A stretch of 64,000 nucleotides of DNA from Streptococcus oralis (GCF_024399415.1 NZ_CP029257.1:271501-335500), one strand, 5' to 3'; counted from the first letter of the stretch, positions 43,535 to 53,313 are shown. A program made the numbers and translations. The notes: a model not told the origin generated them from the sequence alone.

Positions 43535-44221
43535 ATGTACCAACCAGAAAAACTCAAGGCTCGGAGAAAAGAGTTAAAATTGACACAGAAGGAAATTGCA
43601 GAGCAACTTGGGATCAGTTTTCAGGCTTACTCGGCTTGGGAACGTGGAATTAAGGAACCATCCAAGGAGAAGGTTGCCCAGCTAGAAAATATTTTAAAGG
43701 TAGCAAAGGGATATTTCACTCAGATCGAGATTGTTCGTCTCTACAATAGCCTCTCCAAGCAAGGGAAGGACAAGGTTGTGCTCTATGCTCGCAACCTAGC
43801 TCAAGAGGAACAAACACAGAAGGTGGCGACCATGCCAGAGCGCCTCTACGAGTATCGTGTCTATGAACGCATGTCAGCAGGGATCGGGGCTTCGGTATAT
43901 GACGATAGAAATTTTGATACCGTTTACTTTAATGAAGAACTAGCCCACGATTTTGCTTCCTGGGTGGCTGGGGACTCCATGGAACCTAAATATCAAAATG
44001 GTTCCGTGGCTTTGATTCGAGAGACCGGATTTGATTATGATGGGGCGGTTTATGCAGTGGTTTGCAACAACCAGACCTATATCAAACGGGTTTATCGGGA
44101 GGAAGATGGCTTGCGTCTGGTCTCTATCAATCCTAAATACAAGGATATTTTCATCTCCTATGAGGAAGATCCTCGGATTGTGGGGATTATTGTTGGGAAT
44201 TTTGTGCCGATGGAGGGTTAG
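43535..44221 (+). CDS. XRE-S24 self-cleaving repressor (HdiR/CI/LexA-like)
   Basis: 228 aa. HTH_3 domain at ~5-60 (LKLTQKEIAEQLGISFQAYSAW) and S24 peptidase domain at ~105-225. Cleavage bond Ala115-Gly116 (SAGIG), nucleophile Ser148 (GDSMEP) and general base Lys184 (YIKRVY) are all present, so RecA-stimulated self-cleavage after DNA damage is expected. First gene of a four-gene cassette with an error-prone polymerase; the palindrome at 43400 is the likely operator. Confidence 0.9.
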   Translation: MYQPEKLKARRKELKLTQKEIAEQLGISFQAYSAWERGIKEPSKEKVAQLENILKVAKGYFTQIEIVRLYNSLSKQGKDKVVLYARNLAQEEQTQKVATMPERLYEYRVYERMSAGIGASVYDDRNFDTVYFNEELAHDFASWVAGDSMEPKYQNGSVALIRETGFDYDGAVYAVVCNNQTYIKRVYREEDGLRLVSINPKYKDIFISYEEDPRIVGIIVGNFVPMEG

Positions 44222-44224
44222 CCT

Positions 44225-45640
44225 ATGGGCTACTTTGATTATTCCAGAGAGCCCAAAAGTGATATTGCCTTTGTCGATATGAAATCTTTTTATGCCAGCG
44301 TTGAGTGTGTGAAACGGGGCTTGCATCCGCTGAAGACCTCGCTTTGTGTCATGAGTCGCGCGGATAATTCTACTGGCCTTATATTAGCTTCCTCTCCCAT
44401 GTTTAAGAAGATTTTTGGCAAGTCCAATGTTGGCCGGGCCTATGATCTGCCTTTTGATATCAAAACGCGCAAATTTTCCTATTACAATGCTCGAAAGCAA
44501 GGCTTGCCTACTGACTTAGACTATGTTCGCTACATCGAAGATTGGGCTCAAGTGACTTTGGTTGTGCCACCTAGGATGGATGAATACATAGCGGTCAATA
44601 TGGAAATCCAGCGAATCTTTCAAAACTATGGTAGTCCAGATGATATTTATCCCTACTCTATCGATGAGGGCTTTATCGATCTGACTAGTTCGCTCAACTA
44701 TTTCATCCCAGACAAGAGTATCTCTCGCAAAGACAAGCTAGATATGCTTTCTGCTCGCATCCAGAGGGATATTTGGAGGCAGACAGGGATCTACTCTACA
44801 GTGGGTATGTCCAATGCCAACCCCTTACTGGCCAAGTTGGCTCTGGATAATGAGGCCAAGCACACTCCGACCATGAGGGCCAACTGGTCTTACCAGGATG
44901 TGGAAGAGAAGGTTTGGGCCATTCCCAAGATGACGGACTTTTGGGGGATTGGCAGGCGGATGGAGAAACGCTTGCATGCTCTGGGGATTTTTTCCATCAG
45001 AGAATTGGCCACCAGTAATCCAGACCAGCTACAGAAAACACTTGGTCAGGCTGGCCTGCGTTTGTGGTTTCATGCTAACGGGATTGATGAGAGCAATGTT
45101 CATAAGCCCTATAAAGCCAAGTCTCAAGGGTTAGGAAATTCTCAAATCTTGCCGAGAGACTACGTGAAGCTACGGGATATCGAAATTATTCTCCGAGAAA
45201 TGGCGGAGCAGGTGGCTATTAGACTGAGAAGGGCGGGCAAGAAAACAACCCTTGTCTCTCTCTATGTTGGTTTCTCTAAACTGGAGGTCAGGTCGTCTAT
45301 TCACACACAAATGAAGGTCGAACCGACCAATAATACAGCTATCTTAACGGATTATGTTTTGAAGCTATTTCATAATAAATACACTTCTGGAGCGATCAGA
45401 AGTGTCGGAGTCAACTATTCAGGATTTGTGGACGAGTCCTTTGGCTTGATCTCCCTCTTTGATGATGTTGACAAGTTAGAAAAAGAAGAAAGGCTCCAGA
45501 CGGCTATTGATGCCATTCGGGAACAATTTGGTTTTACCTCCCTCTTAAAGGCCAATGCACTGGAAGAAGCCTCTAGGAGTCTTGCCAGAAGCAAGCTGAT
45601 TGGGGGGCATTCTGCTGGAGGATTAGATGGACTAAAATGA
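44225..45640 (+). CDS. Y-family DNA polymerase, UvrX/UmuC-like
   Basis: 471-aa translesion polymerase. Seen: metal-binding Asp18 (FVDMKSFYASVE) and Asp147-Glu148 (SIDEGFIDL), helix-hairpin-helix part near 235-265 (FWGIGRRMEKRLHALGI) and little-finger domain after ~300. Lies 3 bases after the repressor stop and overlaps the next gene, so one operon. This is the ImpB/MucB/SamB type found on streptococcal chromosomes and mobile elements, giving damage-induced mutagenesis. Confidence 0.93.
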   Translation: MGYFDYSREPKSDIAFVDMKSFYASVECVKRGLHPLKTSLCVMSRADNSTGLILASSPMFKKIFGKSNVGRAYDLPFDIKTRKFSYYNARKQGLPTDLDYVRYIEDWAQVTLVVPPRMDEYIAVNMEIQRIFQNYGSPDDIYPYSIDEGFIDLTSSLNYFIPDKSISRKDKLDMLSARIQRDIWRQTGIYSTVGMSNANPLLAKLALDNEAKHTPTMRANWSYQDVEEKVWAIPKMTDFWGIGRRMEKRLHALGIFSIRELATSNPDQLQKTLGQAGLRLWFHANGIDESNVHKPYKAKSQGLGNSQILPRDYVKLRDIEIILREMAEQVAIRLRRAGKKTTLVSLYVGFSKLEVRSSIHTQMKVEPTNNTAILTDYVLKLFHNKYTSGAIRSVGVNYSGFVDESFGLISLFDDVDKLEKEERLQTAIDAIREQFGFTSLLKANALEEASRSLARSKLIGGHSAGGLDGLK

Positions 45641-45999
45641 TTGATCGTTCTTATTTACCCTTTCCATCTGCGCGTGACTATCAAGATCCAGGGATGCAGA
45701 AGTGGATGGGCTTTTTCCTCTCAGAGCATACTAGTTCACTCGGTGAAGAAAGAAATCGGGTTGCTTTTTCGACGAGTTTGAATCCCGTTGAGAAGTTGCT
45801 CTTGCTTTCACAGCTTTATGTCGGGCAACTGAAGGGATGCTTTGTAGTCAAGGAAAGAAGGCATAAAACCACGATCATTGGTGAGGTAAGCGAATTATCA
45901 CCTCAAACTCTATCTATTAGGACCAATGAGGGCTATAGGCTGGTAGAGGTAGTAGATGTCCTCGAAATTCGACTGTGGGAGGAGGGAGTGTATGACTAG
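45637..45999 (+). CDS. YolD-like protein
   Basis: 120 aa, overlaps the polymerase stop (ATGA). Resembles the YolD-like family, small beta-rich proteins paired with UvrX in Bacillus prophage and plasmids (GEVSELSPQTLSIRTNEGYRLVEVVDVLEI end block). Thought to be a polymerase accessory akin to UmuD'; evidence here is gene pairing and the C-terminal block. Confidence 0.7.
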   Translation: MIDRSYLPFPSARDYQDPGMQKWMGFFLSEHTSSLGEERNRVAFSTSLNPVEKLLLLSQLYVGQLKGCFVVKERRHKTTIIGEVSELSPQTLSIRTNEGYRLVEVVDVLEIRLWEEGVYD

Positions 46000-46285
46000 A
46001 AAAGACTTGTATGAAAACAAACTGCAGATGGATTATTTTTCAGAAGCCTATATTCGTTTTGAAGAGGATTTTCAAAAATACTCTGCTATGAATGTGCCTT
46101 TGACTTTTTTGATCGATGACATCCTACGCACTATGGCGATGAATCAGAAAAACTACTTTGTCTTAAACAAGGAAAACGCCAAGGATGGGCGGGAGCATCG
46201 CTTTTATTTTAGGGTGGTGACGGAAAAAGAGTGTCCCAGAAATCGAACCTATGCATACGCTGGACTCAAAAATAGTAGTCAGTGA
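45992..46285 (+). CDS. Small conserved protein of the UvrX cassette (DUF5960-like)
   Basis: 97 aa from ATG 45992, which overlaps the YolD-like stop and has GGAGGGA before it; an upstream in-frame ATG at 45956 has none. Sequence (YENKLQMDYFSEAYIRFEEDF; DDILRTMAMNQKNYFVLNKEN) matches, from memory, a small streptococcal family found after these polymerases. Function unknown. Confidence 0.65.
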   Translation: MTRKDLYENKLQMDYFSEAYIRFEEDFQKYSAMNVPLTFLIDDILRTMAMNQKNYFVLNKENAKDGREHRFYFRVVTEKECPRNRTYAYAGLKNSSQ

Positions 46286-46346
46286 CTAGGTGTAGAAGAG
46301 GGAAGTTTGATTTAGGAAAGATGGCTTGTGAACGTCAGAAGATCTC

Positions 46347-46502
46347 ATGGTATTGGAATTCGAAACACCATCTTTTATCTGTGGAGTTCTTGCAGAAACT
46401 TATAATGGTAGTTCGGATGAGGTAAGACAAGAGGGACTCTCTTTTTTGGATGAGCGTTTATTTGAAAACGTGGTTGGATTTGAGAACAGCTATTCTCAAT
46501 GA
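46347..46502 (+). CDS. Possible 51-aa ORF
   Basis: ATG 46347 to TGA 46502, acidic peptide (FETPSFICGVLAETYNGSS) with no strong ribosome site and no recognised family. It may be a gene remnant. Apart from it, 46286-46645 holds two terminators. Confidence 0.3.
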   Translation: MVLEFETPSFICGVLAETYNGSSDEVRQEGLSFLDERLFENVVGFENSYSQ

Positions 46503-46530
46503 TCATCTTATTTTATAGAGTCATACCAAA

Positions 46531-46560
46531 ACATCCATGTATATTTGTGGATGTTTTTTA
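46531..46560 (+). terminator. Terminator of the SOS-type cassette
   Basis: ACATCCA / TGGATGT stem followed by TTTTTT. Confidence 0.75.
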
Positions 46561-46578
46561 ATTTTACAGATAGAAAAA

Positions 46579-46600
46579 GAGAAGACCAAATGGTCTTCTC
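46579..46600 (-). terminator. Terminator of the fucosidase surface-protein gene
   Basis: Perfect 10-bp arms GAGAAGACCA / TGGTCTTCTC with 2-base loop; T-run on the minus strand. Confidence 0.75.
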
Positions 46601-46645
46601 AACGGGGGAACTGAATCATTAGAAAGAATCAATCAAAGAGGGTTA

Positions 46646-49600
46646 TTAGTCTTTGAAATTCTTTTGGAAGATGAGGAGAGACAAGATAGAAGTAATGGCT
46701 GCCAAGAAGAGGAAGGCACTTGCTTCTTGTTCCCCAGTTGCAGGGAGTAGTCTTTCCTTGTCTTCTTTGACTGTAGCTGTAACAGGAGCTTTTTCATCTT
46801 TTGATGATGAATTATCTGTTACGGCTGGCGCAGGTTTTTCAGTCTCTCTTGGTAGAACATACTCAGGAAGAGTCACAACTGGTGGCGCTTCTGTTCCAAC
46901 TGAGCTTTGTTTGCTACCTACCTCAATCACTCGATCTTGAGCTGGAGTTGCTTCTGTTTGGAGAACCTTGCGATTGTCACCGTCCACTTCAACATACTCG
47001 ACTAAGAGACCGTCTTTCCCTTCTGATAGAACTTGCTCTTTTCCTTTGTCTAATTGTGGGTTTTCGCGACGAATCGTCTTGAACGGTACGACCTTATTGA
47101 CGATTTCTAAGCTTGGAAGTGTAAAGACAAGGTCTTTAACCCCTTCCTCAGGACTTGAAGAAGTAATTGGTTTCTCAGGTTGCGCCGGTTTCTCAGGTTG
47201 AGTCGGCTTTTCAGGCTGAGCTGGCTTTTCAGGCTGAGCTGGCTTTTCCGGTTGCGCCGGTTTCTCAGGTTGAGCCGGTTTTTCCGGTTGCGCTGGAGTT
47301 TCCGGTTGAGCAGGTTTTTCCGGTTGCGCTGGAGTTTCCGGTTGAGCAGGTTTCTCAGGCTGAGCTGGTTTTTCAGGCTCAGCAGGTTTTTCCGGTTGAA
47401 CTGGATTCTCAGGTTGCGCTGGAGTTTCCGGTTGCGCCGGTTGTTCAGGTTGAGCCGGTTTTTCCGGTTGAACTGGCTTTTCAGGTTGAGCGGGTTTTTC
47501 AGGTTGAGCCGGTTTTTCCGGTTGAACTGGAGTTTCCGGTTGCGCCGGTTGTTCAGGTTGCGCCGGTTTTTCCGGTTGAGTAGGTTTTTCAGGTTGAACT
47601 GGTTTTTCAGGTTCAGCAGGTTTCTCAGGCTGAGCTGCTTCGAGTTTGTTGATTTGTTCGAGAGCAGTTTTTAGCGCTTGATTGACTGCTTCCTGAGTTT
47701 TAGCTTCCTGGATGGCAGCAATGGCTTGGTCAGCAATTTCTAATAATTTCTTCTTAGCTTCCTTGTTGGATCCAAGCTCAGCGACTTTTTTCTCGATAGC
47801 TTTTGTCAAGCTGTCCATAGCCTTATCATACTCAATTTCCGGTTGTTTTGGTTGAGCTGGTTGCTCAGGCTGGCCAGGTTTCTCAGGTTGAACTGGATTC
47901 TCAGGTTGAGTTGGTTTTTCAGGCTGAACTGGTTTTTCAGGTTCAGCAGGTTTCTCAGGCTGAGCCGCTTCGAGTTTGTTGATTTGTTCGAGAGCAGTTT
48001 CTAGCGCTTTATTGACTGCTTCCTGAGTTTTAGCTTCTTGGATGGCAGCAATGGCTTGGTCAGCAATTGCTAATAATTTCTTCTTAGCTTCCTTGTTGGA
48101 TCCAAGCTCAGCGACTTTTTTCTCGATAGCTTTTGCCAAGCTGTCCATAGCCTTATCGTACTCAATTTCCGGTTGTTTTGGTTCAGCTGGTTGATCAGGT
48201 TTAGAAGGTTCTTCAGGCTGTTCCGGTTGCTCTGGACTAGGTTCCTCTTGGCCTCTTTGATAGTTCTCATCCTTGGATAGGATATCTTGTAGGGCACTGA
48301 CTGTCAACATGACATCCTGAACATCCACTGCATCAGCACTGAGTTGGTTTCTCAATTTTTCTAGATTTGCTTGGAAAGCTTGGCGTGCAGTGGCCGTATT
48401 TTTCAAGCCTGCTGGGTCAAAGTTGGACAGATCGTCTTTCCATTTAGAGATAGACTGGATGATATCTGCCTTGCTGTAGAGTTCGCTACCTTCGCCACGA
48501 GTGATGAATTGGTCTACCTGAATACCGATATTTTGAGACAGATCGTTTCGATCAGGATCTAGTTGAAGTGTGACTGCGTGCAAGTTTTCGTCCAGACCTT
48601 TTAGGCTAACCAGAGTTTGATTGCCTTGGCGTTGAGCTGCACGACCGCTAAAGTATTTCTTACCATCAATAGTTGAAGCATTTCCCATTCCATCTTGGTA
48701 AGGAACTTCTTTGCCATCTAAGAAGACTTTGTAGATACCATGATTTGGATCGACATAGCCCTTGATATCAAGTCCAGTACCGTAGAAGTAGGCTGTGACA
48801 GTTGTCTTTTTCTTTTGCTCATCAGTTAAGCGACCAAAGGAAGCCCAAGACTCAGTCTTTTGGTACTTGTCTGCCGAATTGGTTTCATGGTGCCAGCCAG
48901 GACTGTAATCCAACTGACTAGCTTGGTCATCATAACTTGTTTGGTCCTTGATTAGCAATTCGGCTTTCATCACTTGGATGGTTGCATCTGTAGCAAAACC
49001 GAGCAGGGCACCATCAGTGACAGAAGTGAGCTTGGCTTTGAAGTCAAAGACAGAGTCGGCCTGTTCTGTAAAGTCAATCGTTGGGATGGTAACAGTCTTT
49101 TCTGTTTCTCCATCTTTAAAGGTCACATCTTGAGTTGTATCTTGGTAAACTTTACCGTGAACTCCAGTTCCAGGTTCTGTGATGAAGCGAACAGTAGCAG
49201 CCCCCTTGCTTCCACCAACACGTTTAATCTTAACAGTGACTGGTTTTCCTTTTTCGACTTCGTAGTTGGTAGACTCAAGTTCAAACATCCCTTTGCTATC
49301 ATTGTTTAGGGTGTAGATTCCTTCTGTAGCAATTGGTTCGCCTGTTTTGTTCACGAGGGTAATAGTGTGTTGGCCTGGTGCTAAATCGCCTGTCTCAAAG
49401 ACTTTTTGGCTACGTTTACGGCTAGCATTCTTAGTTTGAACATCTGCAACCTTTTGACCATCAACGTAGACGGACATTTCTCCATGACCTGGATCGACCG
49501 TAGAGACGACATAGGCCTTGGTTCCTGTGAAGGAATAGCTTGCTTTGGCATCTTTTTGATTGGTCCACATAGAAGTGCCACGAACCCCTTCAGATTCATT

Positions 49601-52600
49601 GTACCAAGTTGTTCCGGCTGTATCCGCAGTTGTGTTTGAGTGGTATTCCAGTCCAAGAGGATAGCCATCAGTCTTTTCAATGCTGCTTGGTGTCTTGTAG
49701 ACTGAGAAGTTAGTCAAGATTGGAGTTGCTTGAGCACCAGTGATGGTTACACGGATTTTTTGTGCTTCAACAGGCTTGCCTTGAACCAAGCGACGGTAAC
49801 CAACGGTCGAACCTTCGCCGTATGTCACCCAACGTCCGTTGATTTCAACTTCAATCTTGAAACCAGAGATACGTTGACCTTTGGCGATATCTTCCTTGAG
49901 TTCAACGACGTCAAAGCGTCTCTTTTGCCCCAAATCGACTGTAAAGCTACCGGTTGTGGCATCATTTGAGAGCGCCCAGCTGGTGTCATCTTTACCGTCT
50001 GTGAGGTGGCTTTCCTTGTAAAGGTGGTTTTGACGAGTCGAACTTGCTGTTACGGTGGCACCTTTGGCAAAGTCAGTCGCATACATTTGATCTAGGGTTG
50101 CTTTGAATTCCTTCAAGCGAGCCACATCCGCATCTGCGAATTTTCCTTCTTTATTTGGTGGAATATTGAGAAGGAGTGGGGTTCCACGACCAACAGACTT
50201 GAAGTAGATGTCCATCAACTCTTTGAGTGATTTCGGCTGTTGATTGTCATGGTAGAACCAGCCCGAACGGATCGAAACATCAGCTTCCCCTACAGAGTAC
50301 ATATCACCATCAGGGTCACCATGGTTGAGGTATTCGTTTTTCACATCGTCTGTGATGTTGGCCCGTTTGACTTTATGCCATACAGGGTCACCTGCGATTC
50401 CCCGTTCATTTCCGATCCAGCGAACGCTTGTCGGTTGAGCAGAGAAGATAGCGATATCTCCTTCAGCTTCTTTGATGTATTTGAACCATTCATCAAAAGT
50501 GTAGGTCACTTTTTGGGCACCGCTACCACGCGCACCGTCCATCCAAACCTCGATAAATTTCCCTTTATTACCGTATTTTGGATTACCAAGGATTTCTTTC
50601 AGCTGGTTGAGATAGTATTGGTTGTATTCTTTTTCGGTTGCAACATGGTATTTTGGATGGTTGGCATCCCATGGTGACAAGTAAACACCCATGTTCATGT
50701 CGTATTTGCTAGCAGACTTGGAAACTTCTTCAAGAAGGTCACCCTTTCCATCTTTCCATGGGCTAGCAGCTACGGTATGGTTGGTGTACTTAGATGGATA
50801 AGCAACGAATCCGTCGTGGTGTTTAACAACCATAATGGTTCGTTTGAAGCCCGTTTCCTTCAGAGTGCGAATCCACTGGTCAGTATCCAAGTTGGTTGGA
50901 TTGAAGTATCGGGGGTCTTCTTTCCCATTTCCCCATTCAGAATTGGTATAAGTGTTCATTCCGTAGTGGATGAAAGCTGCCAATTCTTCCTTGTGGTAAT
51001 CGAGTTGAGCCTTGCTTGGAAGAGGTCCATGATTGCCAATCTCAGTTTCCTTATCTTCTGGATGAGCCACTGGTGGAGTCGGAGTCGTTGGATTAGCTGT
51101 ATCAGCGACTGGCTCGTATTCAAAGACGACCTCATTCACCCCTTTTTGCTGGATCCTTGCTTCCAAGCTAGCCTTGACTGGACGGTAACCAGCAATGTCT
51201 TTTGCATGGAAGGTGTTGACAAAGGAAACGTCATACTCTTGGCCGTCATTGTTATCAACTGTCGCTTCCGCTAGTTCAGTAGTGGTTCCTTTTTGACGGT
51301 AGTAAACTTTGAAGGAGCCTTTGTTAACTTTATAGACCACCTTGATGACACGTGTACCGGCAGGCGCTTTGCTGACAACATTGTGATCTTCAGCCCAAGT
51401 ACCTTTTAGTTGTTTATTGACCGCTACACCATCAATGGATACAATTTCGTATTTGTCTTTATTCTTCTGATAGAAGTCCGTTTTCTCGATTTCTTTTTTG
51501 AAATTATAGTCAAATGGCGAATCAACAGCTGTCTGTTCGATAAAGGTGTCATTATCTTTGACAGGATTTCCTTCTTCGTCTTCGTGTTGGATAACCACAC
51601 GACCGTATTCAACTCCCTTGGTCAAGGTAGCAATCCCATCTTGGTTGAAGGAATATTCGTTGCTTCCGATCACAGCTTTCTCATTCCGAAGCATACGCCC
51701 CTCATCAGTAAAATAGTAACGATTTCCGTTATCACCTTGGTACCAGCCTTTCACACCATACTTGGCAATCATGTCCTTCACCCATTTCAGTTGTTCAGGT
51801 GAAAGGACGAGTCCGCCACCAAAGCGATCCTTTTCAGCCACACCATTGTCAACGGTTCCGTGTTGGTGAACCCCCAGAACTTTTCCTTGGCTATCGACAA
51901 TCCCGCCACCAGACAAACCAGATACAGAAGTGGTTTTGTAGGTGATACCAGTCGTTCCCTTATCATCATAGGACTCAACAGATCGGATGGTCCCATCTGC
52001 CTTGTAAAGCTGACCAGCTAGGATAGGTTGTTTCAGTTCTTTTGAGCTCGAGTCAGTTGGGTAGCCAATCGTACTGATGGCTTCTCCCGGCTGATGCGTC
52101 TTGTAATCCGCTAAAGGTGCAAAGGTTGCTGCTTTGTTTGGACTGGCAATCGGAAGAGGAATAGGAGCTTCTACAAGAGCAAGGTCGTTCTTATAGCCTT
52201 TTCCAAACTCTTTCTTGTTCCAGAAATGGATATCTTTTTCTCTGAATAAAACCGTAGTTCCAGAAGATGGCAGTGAATTTTTCTTTTCGCTGTTTGAACC
52301 AACGTTATAGTAGAACTGGGCAGATTTTCCACCACGAATGTGACCCTCGCCAGTTTCTTTATTGGCCTCTAAGAAGTTATGAGCAACGGTAAGGATCAGG
52401 TTAGGTGCTACGAAGATACCTGAGCCTGAAACGAGGTAGCGTTGTTCCCCTGCATTGTAAGTGCTGTAAACCATAGTGGCAGCAGTAGCAGGTTGTCCCT
52501 CGTAGTTGATGTGTTTGAGGTCTTGTCCACCGTTAATGATGGCACGGTTTCCGTTCTCAGTTTCTTTTGGAGCTTCTTCCTTGTCCTTTAGAATGCTCTT

Positions 52601-52972
52601 AGTTTCTACTTTTGGACTAGCTTTCTGGTCAACGATAGTAGTCGTATCGAGTTCTTTGACAGGTGTGTCGGGATAGGCACGGTCCTGAATGTCTTCAGGG
52701 AGCAAGTCAGCACTGTTGGTATCGGCAGCAGGTGTTTCTTGTTTTTCAGCTTCTACACGACCTTCTTCTTTGACTGGTTCAGTCTTGGTCTCTTCTATAT
52801 CTGCGACTTGTTTCATTTGCTGATCTAAATTGGATGTCGTGGCAGGAGACGTTTCGTCTGCACGCACGGTTCCAGAAGCAAAAAATGCCAGTCCCACGAT
52901 AACAGACGCCACACCTACAGTCAACTTCCGAATGCTAAATGTTTGCCCTTTTTCAAAAAGGTATCGATTCAT
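46646..52972 (-). CDS. Wall-anchored multidomain protein: serine protease + GH29 alpha-L-fucosidase
   Basis: 2108 aa. YSIRK-like signal (FSIRKLTVGVASVIVG, 1-38); trypsin/V8-like protease with His198, Asp263, Ser354 (GLSGGG); short cell-wall-binding-like repeats (~408-450); MucBP-like region (~455-625); GH29 fucosidase from ~636 with nucleophile Asp812 in WMDG; F5/8-type sugar-binding module (~970-1095); a sugar-binding-like domain (~1105-1225); Calx-beta (~1227-1330); another (~1347-1497); two copies of a ~65-aa helical repeat (~1604-1670, ~1710-1777); Pro-Glu-Lys repeats (~1780-1934); LPATG near 2075 with membrane and charged tail. Start has AGGAG. Likely trims fucose from host mucin glycans while cutting protein (inference). 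Single gene, own terminator. Confidence 0.93.
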   Translation of the reverse strand: MNRYLFEKGQTFSIRKLTVGVASVIVGLAFFASGTVRADETSPATTSNLDQQMKQVADIEETKTEPVKEEGRVEAEKQETPAADTNSADLLPEDIQDRAYPDTPVKELDTTTIVDQKASPKVETKSILKDKEEAPKETENGNRAIINGGQDLKHINYEGQPATAATMVYSTYNAGEQRYLVSGSGIFVAPNLILTVAHNFLEANKETGEGHIRGGKSAQFYYNVGSNSEKKNSLPSSGTTVLFREKDIHFWNKKEFGKGYKNDLALVEAPIPLPIASPNKAATFAPLADYKTHQPGEAISTIGYPTDSSSKELKQPILAGQLYKADGTIRSVESYDDKGTTGITYKTTSVSGLSGGGIVDSQGKVLGVHQHGTVDNGVAEKDRFGGGLVLSPEQLKWVKDMIAKYGVKGWYQGDNGNRYYFTDEGRMLRNEKAVIGSNEYSFNQDGIATLTKGVEYGRVVIQHEDEEGNPVKDNDTFIEQTAVDSPFDYNFKKEIEKTDFYQKNKDKYEIVSIDGVAVNKQLKGTWAEDHNVVSKAPAGTRVIKVVYKVNKGSFKVYYRQKGTTTELAEATVDNNDGQEYDVSFVNTFHAKDIAGYRPVKASLEARIQQKGVNEVVFEYEPVADTANPTTPTPPVAHPEDKETEIGNHGPLPSKAQLDYHKEELAAFIHYGMNTYTNSEWGNGKEDPRYFNPTNLDTDQWIRTLKETGFKRTIMVVKHHDGFVAYPSKYTNHTVAASPWKDGKGDLLEEVSKSASKYDMNMGVYLSPWDANHPKYHVATEKEYNQYYLNQLKEILGNPKYGNKGKFIEVWMDGARGSGAQKVTYTFDEWFKYIKEAEGDIAIFSAQPTSVRWIGNERGIAGDPVWHKVKRANITDDVKNEYLNHGDPDGDMYSVGEADVSIRSGWFYHDNQQPKSLKELMDIYFKSVGRGTPLLLNIPPNKEGKFADADVARLKEFKATLDQMYATDFAKGATVTASSTRQNHLYKESHLTDGKDDTSWALSNDATTGSFTVDLGQKRRFDVVELKEDIAKGQRISGFKIEVEINGRWVTYGEGSTVGYRRLVQGKPVEAQKIRVTITGAQATPILTNFSVYKTPSSIEKTDGYPLGLEYHSNTTADTAGTTWYNESEGVRGTSMWTNQKDAKASYSFTGTKAYVVSTVDPGHGEMSVYVDGQKVADVQTKNASRKRSQKVFETGDLAPGQHTITLVNKTGEPIATEGIYTLNNDSKGMFELESTNYEVEKGKPVTVKIKRVGGSKGAATVRFITEPGTGVHGKVYQDTTQDVTFKDGETEKTVTIPTIDFTEQADSVFDFKAKLTSVTDGALLGFATDATIQVMKAELLIKDQTSYDDQASQLDYSPGWHHETNSADKYQKTESWASFGRLTDEQKKKTTVTAYFYGTGLDIKGYVDPNHGIYKVFLDGKEVPYQDGMGNASTIDGKKYFSGRAAQRQGNQTLVSLKGLDENLHAVTLQLDPDRNDLSQNIGIQVDQFITRGEGSELYSKADIIQSISKWKDDLSNFDPAGLKNTATARQAFQANLEKLRNQLSADAVDVQDVMLTVSALQDILSKDENYQRGQEEPSPEQPEQPEEPSKPDQPAEPKQPEIEYDKAMDSLAKAIEKKVAELGSNKEAKKKLLAIADQAIAAIQEAKTQEAVNKALETALEQINKLEAAQPEKPAEPEKPVQPEKPTQPENPVQPEKPGQPEQPAQPKQPEIEYDKAMDSLTKAIEKKVAELGSNKEAKKKLLEIADQAIAAIQEAKTQEAVNQALKTALEQINKLEAAQPEKPAEPEKPVQPEKPTQPEKPAQPEQPAQPETPVQPEKPAQPEKPAQPEKPVQPEKPAQPEQPAQPETPAQPENPVQPEKPAEPEKPAQPEKPAQPETPAQPEKPAQPETPAQPEKPAQPEKPAQPEKPAQPEKPAQPEKPTQPEKPAQPEKPITSSSPEEGVKDLVFTLPSLEIVNKVVPFKTIRRENPQLDKGKEQVLSEGKDGLLVEYVEVDGDNRKVLQTEATPAQDRVIEVGSKQSSVGTEAPPVVTLPEYVLPRETEKPAPAVTDNSSSKDEKAPVTATVKEDKERLLPATGEQEASAFLFLAAITSILSLLIFQKNFKD
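47170..47632. repeat. Short tandem repeats encoding Pro-Glu-Lys-Pro-x-Gln units
   Basis: Roughly 18-base units encoding PEKPAQ with variants (PETPAQ, PENPVQ, PEQPAQ) inside the surface protein gene. The array is expected to vary in length and forms the wall-spanning stalk. A second short array follows the first helical repeat (47880-47960). Confidence 0.9.
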
Positions 52973-53092
52973 AATATACTCCTAGTTTTTAGAAAGGCAG
53001 TCAGCTACTGCCCAAGCCCAAGTCTGACTTGGTTACAACTTGATTTAATGAAAAACTCTCTGATAATTTGTAAGCCACCTTACCTCCTGTTT

Positions 53093-53106
53093 ATAAAGCG
53101 CTTTCA
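53093..53106. promoter_or_regulatory. cre-like site upstream of the surface-protein gene
   Basis: ATAAAGCGCTTTCA matches the CcpA consensus at 12 of 14 positions, ~120 bases before the minus-strand start. The rest of 52973-53313 is AT-rich. Confidence 0.5.
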
Positions 53107-53258
53107 TTTTAAGATAAAAAAATTTAAAAGGTCATTTCTCCCTTAAAATGACTGAAAACTTTTAATATAACAAATATACTAAATTAATGAAAGAATTGCA
53201 ATAGCAAAAAGCAAAAAAATAAATATAAATTAAAGAAAATCAGTTACTTTTTAAAGAA

Positions 53259-53304
53259 AAAACGCATCCTTTCAGGGCTCAAACTAAATGAAAGGATACG
53301 TTTT
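53259..53304 (-). terminator. Terminator of the glutathione peroxidase gene
   Basis: 16-bp arms (one mismatch) 53259-53274 / 53289-53304 with T-tracts on both strands, just past the gene's stop at 53314. Confidence 0.8.
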
Positions 53305-53313
53305 AAAAAGAAA

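Noticed and set aside
47180..47674. 164-codon and 138-codon plus-strand frames rich in Phe/Arg/Leu or Val/Phe/Pro
   Set aside because: They are mirror frames of the Pro-Glu-Lys repeat array of the minus-strand surface protein; low-complexity repeat translated on the wrong strand.
47170..47960. Regularly repeated short units resembling a CRISPR array
   Set aside because: The repeats are contiguous, in frame, encode PEKPAQ-like residues and have no unique spacers or cas genes.
50240..51274. Plus-strand frames of 145 and 165 codons opposite the fucosidase domain
   Set aside because: No ribosome sites or family features; the minus strand encodes clear GH29 and flanking domains here.
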